Positions 16,993 to 26,274 of a stretch of 64,000 bases of DNA are shown here, in pieces. Origin of the DNA: Opitutia bacterium (GTDB lineage: Bacteria > Verrucomicrobiota > Verrucomicrobiia > Opitutales > Coraliomargaritaceae); assembly GCA_029248665.1 (NCBI GenBank), contig JAQWIW010000011.1:40930-104929 (forward strand). Reading direction: 5' to 3'. The translations under genes and the position numbers were made by a program. Within the stretch, counting starts at the first letter, position 1. Each line of letters begins with the position of its first letter. The notes under the pieces are model-generated. The model was not told where the DNA came from and ran no database searches. It saw nothing but the letters and a program-made list of their open reading frames with translations.

Positions 16993-19338
16993 ATGGTACA
17001 TAAAAAAACAGGCACAAAAAAAGGATCGAAATCACTCAAACGAACCTCCTCCCCTCTGATAAGTTTTATTCAAACAATACAAACTAAGGACCTCATAGAA
17101 CTTGCTTGTTTTATCGCCTTTGGAATCACTATTTTAATGATCAGCTTTCTCGGTAAAGCTAATGAATCTCGCACTCTGATTCTTAAAGAATATGCCAAAG
17201 AGAGAATTGTTGCAGAATTCCCTTTCAGCTATACAAGCGACATTGCTAATGAAGAAAAAGCTAAGCTCATACGTGCGAAAACTCCCCCTATTTTTGATAA
17301 GACCTTGGAAGCTTATGATAATTTTGCTCACTTCATTGAATCTATAAGCGTTGCCCATGAAACATTCACATTAGACAATGAAGATATTGAAGAATCTGAA
17401 AGGCCTGAGTTTGCTGAATATTTATCTAAAAACTTCGACTCAATCTGGGGCAATAGTTCCAGGGCATTTAATTATCAGTTAATTGATGAATTATTTGCAA
17501 ATACTTCTCTTAAGGAACGATCTAAATTATTTAAAGAATGCCTAGAAGTTCTAAAAAATATTTACACCATAGGCATATATGACCCAACGATTAATAGTAA
17601 TTTAAATAACCAAAACATACTATTCAGCATCTCTGATATTTCTGAAATACATGAAAATACGAGTTCCCCTATCTTAAGGGATGAAGCTATATCTTTTCTC
17701 AAGGAAAGCATAGATGATATAAGCAAAAATGAGAATATTGCCCAAACTTTATTGGCTATTTATGAATATGACTTAAGTCCGAATTTAGTTTTTAACGAAT
17801 CAAAAACAAAGGCTTCTATTACATTGGCAGTAGATGCTATGGAGCCAGAAATCTTTTCATTTGAGCAAGGTGATACACTAATCGCACCAGGTCAACTTAT
17901 CAGCCCTTTTGAAATTGAAAAAATCAAGGCCTATGAATTGGCTGAAGATACTTTAAAAGGTGATACATTGTTTTTTAATGATTTATTCATTAAGCGTACT
18001 TTTCTTACTTTAACTCTCTTAATAATTATCTTCTTAATCATCGGTTACAGTTTAAAAGATGCGACAAAGAGAAACACGACTTTAGCCGTCTCTGGATTGT
18101 CTATTATTTTAAATTTAATTCTTTTTAGGCTTATTTTAGAATTAGGTGGCGTGCTTTTAAATAATAACGAAGCACTTTTGGCACTCTTACCTAATTTACT
18201 CCCTATAGCACTAGCTCCCATTTTAACTGCTGTCTTGGTCGGATCAATGCCAGGTATTATTACTGCATTAATCATCTCTGTTTTATTTTCTTTGGGCTTC
18301 GATAATTCACTCGAGCAATTTCTAATTACATTTTTGCCAGGGATTGTAGGTGTTTTTGCTTCATGTAAAATCCGAAATCGTTCCAAACTATTAAGAGCTG
18401 GCTTACTTACAGGTGTTACCTCTGCAATCTGCTATTCTATCATTTCATTACTCAACGATAGTTCAATCGCTCTCATTTCTCAACAAATAATCTGCTCTAT
18501 TGGTGTCGGATTCTTCACGGGTATTACAGTCGTTGGTTTCTTATCAACCTTTGAACAAATATTTAAAATCACAACCAGTATTACGCTATTAGAACTAACT
18601 GATTTCAATCACCCTATTTTACGCAAGATGCAATTGGAAGCACCTGGGACCTATCATCACAGTTTAATGGTAGCCAACTTGTCTGAAAATGCTGCTGCAA
18701 TGATTGGTTCTAACCCCCTTTTATGCCGAGTTTGCTGTCTCTTTCATGATATTGGAAAGCTTGTAAAACCAGAATATTTTTCAGAAAACCAGAGAGGCTT
18801 TAATCCACATGACGAGAAAAACCCTTCCATGAGTGCTCTAGTCATTAAGGCACATGTAAAAGAAGGAGTTGAAATAGCAAAACAGGAGAAGTTACCTAAA
18901 ATCGTTATTGATGTAATAAAACAGCACCATGGAACGAGTTTAATTAAATATTTTTATCATCAAGCACAGAAACAACGTAACTCTGAAGCATATAATGATA
19001 TTAACCAGACACAAGATACACAGAGCGACAAATCAATCCACCAATCCACTTATCGATACGATGGACCTAAACCAAATTTTAAAGAAAGTGCGATTATCTT
19101 TTTTGCTGATGCCGTAGAAGCAGCAAGCCGATCGTTAAAGAAAATCTCCCAACCCTCTATTGAGGAAATGATCGATTCTATTTTTGAAAGCCGAATCAAG
19201 GACGGGCAACTAGATGAATGTCCATTGACTTTTAAAGAGCTTGATACAATTAAAGCTAGCTTTACTCGAACACTGCTCAATATGCTACATTCACGAATTG
19301 AATACCCAAAAGACTCTGAAATTGAGTCTGGCAACTAA
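16993..19338 (+). CDS. pgpH: 7TM-HD protein, PgpH-like c-di-AMP phosphodiesterase
   Basis: 781 aa. One N-terminal membrane helix (about residues 36-52) is followed by a large soluble extracytoplasmic region, about seven transmembrane helices (about 333-520), and a C-terminal HD domain. The HD domain shows APGTYHHSLMVANLSE, CCLFHDIGKLVKPEYFSEN and VIKQHHGTSLIKYFYH, with a late ADAVEAASRSL. This order is that of the 7TMR-HD/PgpH family, which hydrolyses cyclic di-AMP. c-di-AMP as the substrate is known for Firmicute members and is inferred here. It runs with ybeY, 22 bases downstream, a pairing common in several phyla. Confidence 0.88.
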   Translation: MVHKKTGTKKGSKSLKRTSSPLISFIQTIQTKDLIELACFIAFGITILMISFLGKANESRTLILKEYAKERIVAEFPFSYTSDIANEEKAKLIRAKTPPIFDKTLEAYDNFAHFIESISVAHETFTLDNEDIEESERPEFAEYLSKNFDSIWGNSSRAFNYQLIDELFANTSLKERSKLFKECLEVLKNIYTIGIYDPTINSNLNNQNILFSISDISEIHENTSSPILRDEAISFLKESIDDISKNENIAQTLLAIYEYDLSPNLVFNESKTKASITLAVDAMEPEIFSFEQGDTLIAPGQLISPFEIEKIKAYELAEDTLKGDTLFFNDLFIKRTFLTLTLLIIIFLIIGYSLKDATKRNTTLAVSGLSIILNLILFRLILELGGVLLNNNEALLALLPNLLPIALAPILTAVLVGSMPGIITALIISVLFSLGFDNSLEQFLITFLPGIVGVFASCKIRNRSKLLRAGLLTGVTSAICYSIISLLNDSSIALISQQIICSIGVGFFTGITVVGFLSTFEQIFKITTSITLLELTDFNHPILRKMQLEAPGTYHHSLMVANLSENAAAMIGSNPLLCRVCCLFHDIGKLVKPEYFSENQRGFNPHDEKNPSMSALVIKAHVKEGVEIAKQEKLPKIVIDVIKQHHGTSLIKYFYHQAQKQRNSEAYNDINQTQDTQSDKSIHQSTYRYDGPKPNFKESAIIFFADAVEAASRSLKKISQPSIEEMIDSIFESRIKDGQLDECPLTFKELDTIKASFTRTLLNMLHSRIEYPKDSEIESGN

Positions 19339-19360
19339 CAAGCTCCTATTTCAAACATTC

Positions 19361-19819
19361 ATGGACTCAATTGAAATAGAAATAAATAATCAATTTACAC
19401 AACTTAAGGATCCTGATTTTCGAACAAAGGCCATATGTTCGGCCTTAGCAGCTTCACAGTTTAAATTGAACCCTGGAACTCTCTCTATTGTATTTGTTAA
19501 TGACACTACGATTAAACAACTACACGAATCATTTTTAGATGACCCTAGCCCGACCGATGTCATCACCTTTCCGGCAAATCCCAGTTTTGATTCAGCTGGT
19601 GAAATTTGTATCTCGATTGATGAAGCTATCAAAAATGCAAAATCTTTTAGCACGACAATCAGTCATGAAATTACTCTTTATTTGATCCATGGGTGGCTTC
19701 ATCTATTTGGATTTGATGACAAAAATGAAGTCGCGATTACCGCCATGCGTCAGGCCGAAAAAGATGCCCTAAATTTAATTAATTTTAAAGATCCTATTCC
19801 CGACTATCAAATCATATAA
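19361..19819 (+). CDS. ybeY: Endoribonuclease YbeY
   Basis: 152 aa from the ATG at 19361; the longer open frame reaches back into pgpH and is not needed. YbeY is a zinc enzyme for 16S rRNA 3'-end maturation and ribosome quality control. VFVNDTTIKQLHESFLDD, PTDVITFP and GEICISIDEA are typical. The metal motif HGxxHxxGxDH reads HGWLHLFGFDD: His110 and His114 are present, but the third ligand position (120) is Asp instead of His. An Asp at this place also occurs, to my memory, in Bacteroidetes YbeY, so activity is likely kept. Confidence 0.9.
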   Translation: MDSIEIEINNQFTQLKDPDFRTKAICSALAASQFKLNPGTLSIVFVNDTTIKQLHESFLDDPSPTDVITFPANPSFDSAGEICISIDEAIKNAKSFSTTISHEITLYLIHGWLHLFGFDDKNEVAITAMRQAEKDALNLINFKDPIPDYQII

Positions 19820-19856
19820 AGGAATTGAATCATATGAAATAATAGATTGCTGTTGG

Positions 19857-20675
19857 CTATTCCTCGTCATTTTCAATGCTAATAAACTCTAAAGCATCTG
19901 GGGTGGTATCAAATTTCTTATCATTGTAGTCAATGAATGAAGGCGAATCCCAATCATAGCCCATATGACGACTCGCCATTTCTGAAATAGCCTGAATTGC
20001 ATCAGCTGTTTCTATATTATAAAAAGGAATACTAAAGAAAGTAATCCATGAAGGCTTAAGCTTATCCTCTAGAGTTTTATTTTGCAGGTGGGTTTTCTCA
20101 AAAGCAGTCACATTGACAAAAAGGCGTTTTTCTTCAGAGGCTTCGAGTAACAAACGTCTTTTAAAAGAATAAGGATACAATTCAGACATTTTCATTGCTC
20201 CTATTAATTTAGCATTATCACTGCCTACTGTAGAAAAGCTATTAGTAGAACCTATATCTATCATTTGTATTTCCTGAGACCCATCATCTAAATCCATCAC
20301 GACCATTTCTTGATCCATAAATTCGTAATCATCAGTCACCTCTTCCGTAAAACCCCAATTCACTAGGAGTATAAAATCAACGCTCTCCGGTGGCTGATCT
20401 AGAATGAAATTTTGCTTCATCATTTCGGGAGCTAAAATCTGAATTACAGTTTGGAAACTGACTGACTCAACAGGCATTTCGTTTTGAGTCACTTCAGGAT
20501 AATAATTACCTTCTAAAAAAGCACATATTTCAGCAAGTGGCTTACCGCTCTCATCTGTATTTCGAACATAATCCTCATTTGACCAAGAATACACTAGTAT
20601 TCTGGAAGCACTATTGCCTGAAAGACTAGTGTAGAAAAAAAGGATAATTAAAAATAGTGATAAATGCCTATACAT
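19857..20675 (-). CDS. Secreted/envelope protein of unknown function, coupled to clpX
   Basis: 272 aa. I do not recognise the family. Residues 1-23 (RHLSLFLIILFFYTSLSGNSAS) look like a Sec signal peptide. The rest is soluble and rich in acidic residues, with an internal DYEFMDQEMVVMDLDDG stretch and a C-terminal acidic tail. VDFILLVNWGFTEE suggests a buried beta strand. The ATG overlaps the clpX stop codon (TAATG), so translation is coupled to the tig-clpP-clpX operon. That suggests an envelope protein made together with the proteostasis machinery. Function unknown. Confidence 0.7.
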   Translation of the reverse strand: MYRHLSLFLIILFFYTSLSGNSASRILVYSWSNEDYVRNTDESGKPLAEICAFLEGNYYPEVTQNEMPVESVSFQTVIQILAPEMMKQNFILDQPPESVDFILLVNWGFTEEVTDDYEFMDQEMVVMDLDDGSQEIQMIDIGSTNSFSTVGSDNAKLIGAMKMSELYPYSFKRRLLLEASEEKRLFVNVTAFEKTHLQNKTLEDKLKPSWITFFSIPFYNIETADAIQAISEMASRHMGYDWDSPSFIDYNDKKFDTTPDALEFISIENDEE

Positions 20676-22006
20676 TATGCTGCACTCTTCTTATCTACTT
20701 TGCCTTTAGATTTCGATTCTTTATTCTTAAATTTAATTTTAGGATTACTGGTACCTTCAACCACACCTAAATCGATTTGAACCTCTTGCACACCTTCTAA
20801 GCTTGGAATTTCATACATAATATCGAGCATGATCTTTTCCATAATTGAGCGTAAAGCACGAGCACCTGTTTTCAGTACAATCGCCTTATCCGCAATTGCC
20901 TTGATAGCAGTCTTAGAAAACTGCAATTGAATGCCTTCCATCGAAAAAAGCTTTGTGAATTGTTTCACAATAGAATTTTTTGTAGACAATAAAACGTGCT
21001 CTAAGTCTTCTTGAGTCAAAGGATTCAATACAGCCATCATCGGTAATCGACCTATGAATTCTGGAATTAATCCGAATTGAACCAAATCTTCGGGCTCTGT
21101 ATTTTTCAACATTTCGCTCACCTTAAGTGCTTCATCAATTCCTTCTAAAGGTTTAAATCCAATCGATTGATTGCCTACTCTTCGGCCAACAATGTCCTCT
21201 AAGTCGACAAAAGCACCCCCACAAATAAATAAAATATTAGAGGTATCTAGTTGAATATATTCTTAGTTTGGATGCTTACGACCTCCTTGAGGTGGTACAT
21301 TGCAAACCGTACCTTCTAATATTTTCAAAAGTGCTTGTTGCACACCTTCACCTGAAACATCTCTGGTAATTGAAACATTATCAGTCTTTCGACCTATTTT
21401 ATCAATTTCATCTACATAGATAATTCCTGATAAAGCTCGATCAACATTATATTCAGCGGCTTGTAAAAGACGTAAAACAATATTCTCAACATCTTCACCT
21501 ACATAACCTGCTTCAGTTAATGTTGTCGCATCTGCAATGGCAAAGGGCACGTCTAAAATATTTGCTAAAGTTCTGGCCAAATGTGTTTTACCGCTTCCAG
21601 TAGGCCCTAAGAGTAAAATATTACTTTTCTCGATAGACACATCAGAAAGTGATTTCTTTACTTTTGAGAAAGAATTTTCTGAAACAATCTTCTTTTCATC
21701 AAGTAAACGTTTATAGTGATTATAAACTGCTACAGAAAGTGTTTTTTTAGCGTACTCTTGTCCGATAATATGATCATCTAAATAAGCTTTGATTTCATTT
21801 GGCTTGAGTAGCTTAAATGGCTTTTTTTCAGAAGTAGTCTCTACCTCCTTTACCTCATCTGTATTTTCTCGATCAATAATTGTTTTACAAATACTCACAC
21901 AATTGTCACAAATTTGGGCACCTTCTAAACCTGCAATCATACGATTTACTTCGTCATGGCTTTTTTTGCAGAATGAACAAAATGAAGTGCGACTAGAATA
22001 GGACAT
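20675..22006 (-). pseudogene. clpX: ATP-dependent Clp protease ATPase subunit ClpX, interrupted by an in-frame stop
   Basis: The full reading frame would give 443 residues, normal for ClpX, the AAA+ unfoldase that feeds ClpP. The first 247 codons (21263-22006) encode the zinc-binding domain (CSFC and CDNC), Walker [16 protein letters not shown] and Walker [18 protein letters not shown] at 21263-21265 then interrupts the normally invariant GGRKHPNQE stretch, standing where CAA (Gln) is expected. The frame continues without shift: EYIQLDTSNILFICGG, GRRVGNQSIGF, LIPEFIGRLP, and the sensor-2 GARALRSIMEK. One C-to-T change explains it. Whether this is a real mutation, a read error or read-through cannot be told here. 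Follows clpP by 13 bases. Confidence 0.85.
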
Positions 22007-22019
22007 AATAGCGAAATAT

Positions 22020-22610
22020 TTATGAATCTTTACGTATCACTTTATCGATAATACCGTAATCCACGGCTTCATCAGCTGTAAGATAAAAATCACGATCTGA
22101 ATCAGCTTCAACCGCTTCTTTGGTTTTATTTGTGTGGATTGCGATTAATTCGTTCATACGCTCTCTCCAACGAACAATTTCTTTAGCAGCAATAGAAATG
22201 TCAGACGTTTGCCCAGTTGCACCTCCAGTAGGTTGATGCATCATCACACGACTGTTAGGCAGAGCAAAACGCTTACCAGGTGTTCCAGATGCAAGTAATA
22301 AAGTGGACATACTAGCTGCCTGACCTACACAGTAAGTAACGATATCGCATTTTAAAAACTGCATTGTATCATAAATGGCCATACCATCGGTCACACTACC
22401 ACCTGGCGAATTAATATATAAGCTAATATCTTTTTTCGCATCTTCCATTTGCAAAAACAGCATTTGAGCTATTACTGCATTGGCAACAAAATCGTTTATT
22501 GGTGTGCCAATAAAGATAATACGATCTCTTAGCAGGCGACTGTAAATATCCCATGCACGCTCAGTACGACCTTCACGTTCATAGACAGTTGGTAATGGAA
22601 CATAACTCAC
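22020..22610 (-). CDS. clpP: ATP-dependent Clp protease proteolytic subunit
   Basis: 196 aa. The start [20 protein letters not shown] and RIIFIGTPI are standard. The catalytic serine sits in [16 protein letters not shown], the histidine in [12 protein letters not shown], and the aspartate near the C terminus in [18 protein letters not shown]. ClpP forms the double-ring protease chamber and needs ClpX or ClpA to admit substrates. It is between tig and clpX. An AAGGA lies 9 bases before the ATG on the minus strand, one of the few plausible Shine-Dalgarno sequences in the window. Confidence 0.97.
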   Translation of the reverse strand: MSYVPLPTVYEREGRTERAWDIYSRLLRDRIIFIGTPINDFVANAVIAQMLFLQMEDAKKDISLYINSPGGSVTDGMAIYDTMQFLKCDIVTYCVGQAASMSTLLLASGTPGKRFALPNSRVMMHQPTGGATGQTSDISIAAKEIVRWRERMNELIAIHTNKTKEAVEADSDRDFYLTADEAVDYGIIDKVIRKDS

Positions 22611-22688
22611 GATAAATCCTTATTTTAAAATATTTTAATTATTAACTGATTGATGGAAGGCGTATAATAAATCAACTTAATAAAAATC

Positions 22689-24017
22689 TCAATCTTTAGA
22701 CTCAGATTTCTCTTCAACGGTAATTTCAGCCTTATCCATTAAAAAATTCAAGGTTTTACCAATTTTGATATCTCTTTGCATAGCATCAATCTTACTACGA
22801 TCTTTCTTCAACTCCTTAACAAGGGCTTCAGGCTTCTGACCTGACATTGAAGCCTGCTGAATGATCGCTCGGTTTAAATCGTCGTTTTCAACTTTGATTG
22901 ATTCCTTATCTGCTATCATATCTAGAATGATAAATGACTTTAAGCGAGATTCCGCCATTTTTGTAGCACTTTCATGAAGGGCCTCTTTATTTTTCTCAAA
23001 GTCTTCAGCAGAAACTCCTTGTTGCATGTTTTTCTGCATGAAATCTTTCAAAATAGATTCTCTTTCTGAATGAATACCGCTTTCAGGTAATGGAACAGTA
23101 ACAAATTGTATAAGATGATCGACTACTTGCTGACGATTCCCATTGGCAATTTCATTTTCTTTTCTTTGTTCGATAGTTCCTTTAATTTGCTCTCGAAAGG
23201 CTTCTTCATCTTTTACCTGCATACTTTCAAAAAATGCCTCATCCATTTCCGGAAGGATTTTTTCACGAATATCAGTCACTTTGATTTCATAGGTAGCTTT
23301 TTTTCCCGCCAAGGCTTCGATTTTAAAATCTTGAGGAAAATCCATCTCCACTTCTTTCGTTTCATCTTTCTGCATGCCAATTAAACCTTCAACGATAGCA
23401 GGTACACCAGGTGCATTTTCTGCCCCCGCCTCTTCCCATGTTGATTTTTGTGTACCGTACATAGCTTCATTTGGTGCGATCTCTTCAATTAAAGTATCCC
23501 CAATCTTCCCCGTATAGGCACATTGTACATAATTACCTTTTTCTATGACCTTTTCAACAGGTTTAAACTCAGCCCTTTGACCTAAGATATAGCCAATCAT
23601 TTGATCGATTTCCTTGTCGTCCGCTTCAGTCGGAGCACTTTTGACTTTCACTCCCTCATATTCAGGAAGATCAAAATTAGGTATAATATCCACTGAAAAG
23701 TTAATAGTCGCTTTTTCACCAGATACAATATCGCCAGTTTCAATTTCAACTATACTGTAAATACGTTGCTCAGATTTCCCAAGCCCTTCTTCATGTGCCT
23801 TTTGTACAAGACGCTGATTAAGCTCTTTACCGATCTTTTTAGCGTATTGTTTTAGAACCATGGCAGGGTTTGCCTTGCCCGGTCTAAAGCCTGGTATTTT
23901 AGCAAATTGAATAAATTCAGATAATACTGCTTTTTCTTCGGCTGACACTTCATCAGCTGAGTAATGTGCTAAAATTGCTTTTCTAGTAGGCGAAATATCT
24001 TTCTGTTCAATATTCAT
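22689..24017 (-). CDS. tig: Trigger factor
   Basis: 442 aa ribosome-associated chaperone with peptidyl-prolyl isomerase activity. The ribosome-docking signature IPGFRPGKANP lies near residues 44-54. The FKBP-like domain is around 160-245 (KGNYVQCAYTGKIGD, then FPQDFKIEALAGKKATYEIK), followed by a long helical substrate-cradling C terminus ending in acidic and lysine-rich residues. It leads the tig-clpP-clpX group, the classical proteostasis order. Confidence 0.93.
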   Translation of the reverse strand: MNIEQKDISPTRKAILAHYSADEVSAEEKAVLSEFIQFAKIPGFRPGKANPAMVLKQYAKKIGKELNQRLVQKAHEEGLGKSEQRIYSIVEIETGDIVSGEKATINFSVDIIPNFDLPEYEGVKVKSAPTEADDKEIDQMIGYILGQRAEFKPVEKVIEKGNYVQCAYTGKIGDTLIEEIAPNEAMYGTQKSTWEEAGAENAPGVPAIVEGLIGMQKDETKEVEMDFPQDFKIEALAGKKATYEIKVTDIREKILPEMDEAFFESMQVKDEEAFREQIKGTIEQRKENEIANGNRQQVVDHLIQFVTVPLPESGIHSERESILKDFMQKNMQQGVSAEDFEKNKEALHESATKMAESRLKSFIILDMIADKESIKVENDDLNRAIIQQASMSGQKPEALVKELKKDRSKIDAMQRDIKIGKTLNFLMDKAEITVEEKSESKD

Positions 24018-24102
24018 AATTTCTATTAAGTGATGTAAAAAAGTGTGTAATCAACAAAATAGTGTTTGTCGGGTCAATTAAGAATCCACCTTTTTAAAAA
24101 AA

Positions 24103-24657
24103 TTATTTTACTTTGATATAATCTGGCGAGGCAGAATCTATTAAGTTTTCCCAAGGAGCCAGTGCCTTGAGCGTTTGAGGAATCGCATCTAATTCTCGAT
24201 TAAGTATGCTAATAACCATAATATTGCGATCTCGATTAAACATTCTCACATTTAAGCCTAAAGCGTCAAACATGGGTTGAAAGTCCGTCACATCAACACT
24301 TTCTCTTAAATGAATCAAAATCTGATCGGCTGCCATCACCTCAAATGTTTCCTCAGAAACATTTTCAACGATTCGTACAAAAGGGTAACTTGATTTATAT
24401 TCCATAATCCAAATATTCTCTTCTTCTCCATCCGAATTAATTACTGTACCTGAATCAATTAAGCTTCCTTTTAAGAAAACGTCTGGCAAGGATTTTGGCA
24501 GTTGACGCACCTCTTCACCAATTTCAAACAATGAATTCATAGCAATTACTTCCTCTTGCTCCTTTTTAGTCGATTTATTCTCCAGATATAAAGAGACCAA
24601 TAATGTCCCTATCGTAAAACCGATAATAAAAATAACAATTCTGTCTGTTTGTTTCAT
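24103..24657 (-). CDS. Membrane-anchored protein of unknown function
   Basis: 184 aa. Residues 6-25 (RIVIFIIGFTIGTLLVSLYL) form a single hydrophobic segment, which suggests an N-terminal anchor with the rest in the periplasm. The remainder has no motif I recognise. LGLNVRMFNRDRNIMVISI is strand-like, and IPQTLKALAPWENLID lies near the end. It lies 85 bases upstream of tig in the same direction, so it may be the first gene of the tig-clpP-clpX transcript. Function unknown. Confidence 0.65.
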   Translation of the reverse strand: MKQTDRIVIFIIGFTIGTLLVSLYLENKSTKKEQEEVIAMNSLFEIGEEVRQLPKSLPDVFLKGSLIDSGTVINSDGEEENIWIMEYKSSYPFVRIVENVSEETFEVMAADQILIHLRESVDVTDFQPMFDALGLNVRMFNRDRNIMVISILNRELDAIPQTLKALAPWENLIDSASPDYIKVK

Positions 24658-24748
24658 ATAAGATTCTCTTACTTAAAATAAGTTGCTTCAAAAAAGATAC
24701 ACCTTAATAGTTTTTTAATTAAAATATCCGTCAAATCATTTCATAACT

Positions 24749-25150
24749 ATGTTGTCATTTAATCATTCTATCAAAGTTCGCTATGTAGAAACTGATGCCA
24801 TGCAAAGAGTACATCATAGCAATCATCTTATTTGGTTTGAAGAATGCAGAATAGAATTGCTGGATCACATGGGAATTTCCTATGATCAGCTAGAAGCCTC
24901 TGGCTTTTACATACCTGTCATTTCTGCAAATATTGAATACCTTCAAGCTGCATCCTTTAATGAAACCTTAGACATTGGAATAGAATTAAAAGACAAACCT
25001 AAGGTTCGGTTCAATTTTGATTACACAGTTACCAATAATGAGCGATTAATCGCTACTGGTAAAACTGGGCACACGTTCATCAATCAAAGCAATAAAGTCA
25101 TTCGCCCGCCAAAAATCTTCACTGAGACAGTAAATAAATACTGGCAGTGA
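24749..25150 (+). CDS. Acyl-CoA thioesterase, 4HBT/YbgC family
   Basis: 133 aa hotdog-fold protein. The signature VRYVETDAMQRVHHSNHLIWFEECRI region carries the catalytic Asp and the hydrophobic helix of the 4-hydroxybenzoyl-CoA thioesterase family. The second conserved block is FYIPVISANIEYLQAASF, and the last strands are TGKTGHTFINQ. Such enzymes release acyl groups from CoA or ACP, often linked to envelope phospholipids. No tol-pal genes are nearby. The preceding codons are AT-rich without a Shine-Dalgarno sequence. Converges on aroK. Confidence 0.88.
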   Translation: MLSFNHSIKVRYVETDAMQRVHHSNHLIWFEECRIELLDHMGISYDQLEASGFYIPVISANIEYLQAASFNETLDIGIELKDKPKVRFNFDYTVTNNERLIATGKTGHTFINQSNKVIRPPKIFTETVNKYWQ

Positions 25151-25163
25151 TCAAATACACAAA

Positions 25164-25703
25164 TTATTTAACTTTATTGACCGTTTGATAGGATCTAATG
25201 ATGTGTTGCATTATTTCCGCTACCATTCGGTCATCTGTAGCGATACAAGCATCTGCTTCTAAATATTTTGGCACTCGCTCAGCCATCATTTGAATTATCT
25301 TTTTTCTGGGGTTATCCACATTTAATAAAGGTCGGCTTTGATTCCGACTGGTTCTTTCTAAAATTGTTTCTTCAGAAGCAAATAATGCGATCACTACCCC
25401 CTTTGACTTCAATACATCCATCATCCCCTCTTGTGAACCTATTCCTCCTCCGCAAGCAATTACACATGCTTCGTTGGGCAACCCCGACTCAATTAAATTT
25501 CTCTCCAACTTTCGAAAGTGGGCTTCACCATGATTATTAAATATGTCGGGAATCGATGTTTCCTCATTGTTTTCAATTTCATGATCTGTATCAAAGAATT
25601 GATAATTTAAAGCATCTGCTACCATCCGACCAAAATGTGATTTACCAACGCCCATAAATCCAATCAAATAAAGATTATTAATGGCAGGTTTTTGCTTTTC
25701 CAT
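25164..25703 (-). CDS. aroK: Shikimate kinase
   Basis: 179 aa. Walker A is LIGFMGVGKSHFGRMVA near residues 13-29, followed by FFDTDHEIEN (shikimate and Mg contacts), FRKLERNLI, CVIACGGGIG and the lid region RNQSRPLLNVDNP. The enzyme phosphorylates shikimate in aromatic amino acid synthesis. It stands alone, divergent from the bifunctional-nuclease gene and convergent with the thioesterase. No other aro genes are in the window. Confidence 0.92.
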   Translation of the reverse strand: MEKQKPAINNLYLIGFMGVGKSHFGRMVADALNYQFFDTDHEIENNEETSIPDIFNNHGEAHFRKLERNLIESGLPNEACVIACGGGIGSQEGMMDVLKSKGVVIALFASEETILERTSRNQSRPLLNVDNPRKKIIQMMAERVPKYLEADACIATDDRMVAEIMQHIIRSYQTVNKVK

Positions 25704-25818
25704 GATAGTTATTACAAATTTCTAATAAATCGACAATTACACAATAAGAAAATTGATATTTAATCTGCAATTTATAGATTTTGAAAATAATAGAAATAAA
25801 TCTATTCCAATCGATACA

Positions 25819-26262
25819 ATGAAACCTAATATTCACCTCATATCCATTAAATCGATCATACCTACATCCAATGGATCTGCTGTATTTTTAACCGGAAGGC
25901 AGAAAATATTTGTTTTATACGTAGATAAAACGATAGACGAAACGATGCAAATGGCGATTGATAAAGTTGAACATGAGCGACCACTCAGCCATAATTTAAT
26001 CACTCATATGCTTGATGGACTCGGTGCCGAAGTGGAGCGAGTCATCATTAACCATGTCGACAACGGAACCTATTTTTCCCGTTTAATTATCTCCATGGAA
26101 AATGAAATTGGGCATAAAATAGTTGAATTAGATTCACGCCCCAGTGATTCAATTGTATTGGCTTTACTGTCAGGCAAGCCCATATACGCAAGCGACAACG
26201 TTATTGATAAAGTAGAAGATATGAGCGAAATCTATCAAAAAATCATCAACACTAAACCTTAA
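25819..26262 (+). CDS. Bifunctional nuclease family protein (DUF151/BFN)
   Basis: About 147 aa from the ATG at 25819 (MKPNIHLISIKSIIP). A TTG at 25753 would add 22 polar residues and is less likely. The BFN domain is clear: FLTGRQKIFVLYVDKT, the block around RPLSHNLITHMLDGLGAEVE, GTYFSRLIISMENEIG and the signature ELDSRPSDSIVLAL. A short acidic C-terminal segment follows. Plant and some bacterial members have been described as DNA/RNA nucleases; the bacterial role is unsettled. The following dus frame continues directly after this gene's TAA in the same reading frame. Confidence 0.85.
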   Translation: MKPNIHLISIKSIIPTSNGSAVFLTGRQKIFVLYVDKTIDETMQMAIDKVEHERPLSHNLITHMLDGLGAEVERVIINHVDNGTYFSRLIISMENEIGHKIVELDSRPSDSIVLALLSGKPIYASDNVIDKVEDMSEIYQKIINTKP

Positions 26263-26274
26263 TTTTCTTTAAAT

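Noticed and set aside
21263..21265. TAA reassigned to glutamine (non-standard code) to explain the clpX stop
   Set aside because: Many intact genes here end in TAA exactly at the expected C terminus, so TAA acts as a normal stop.
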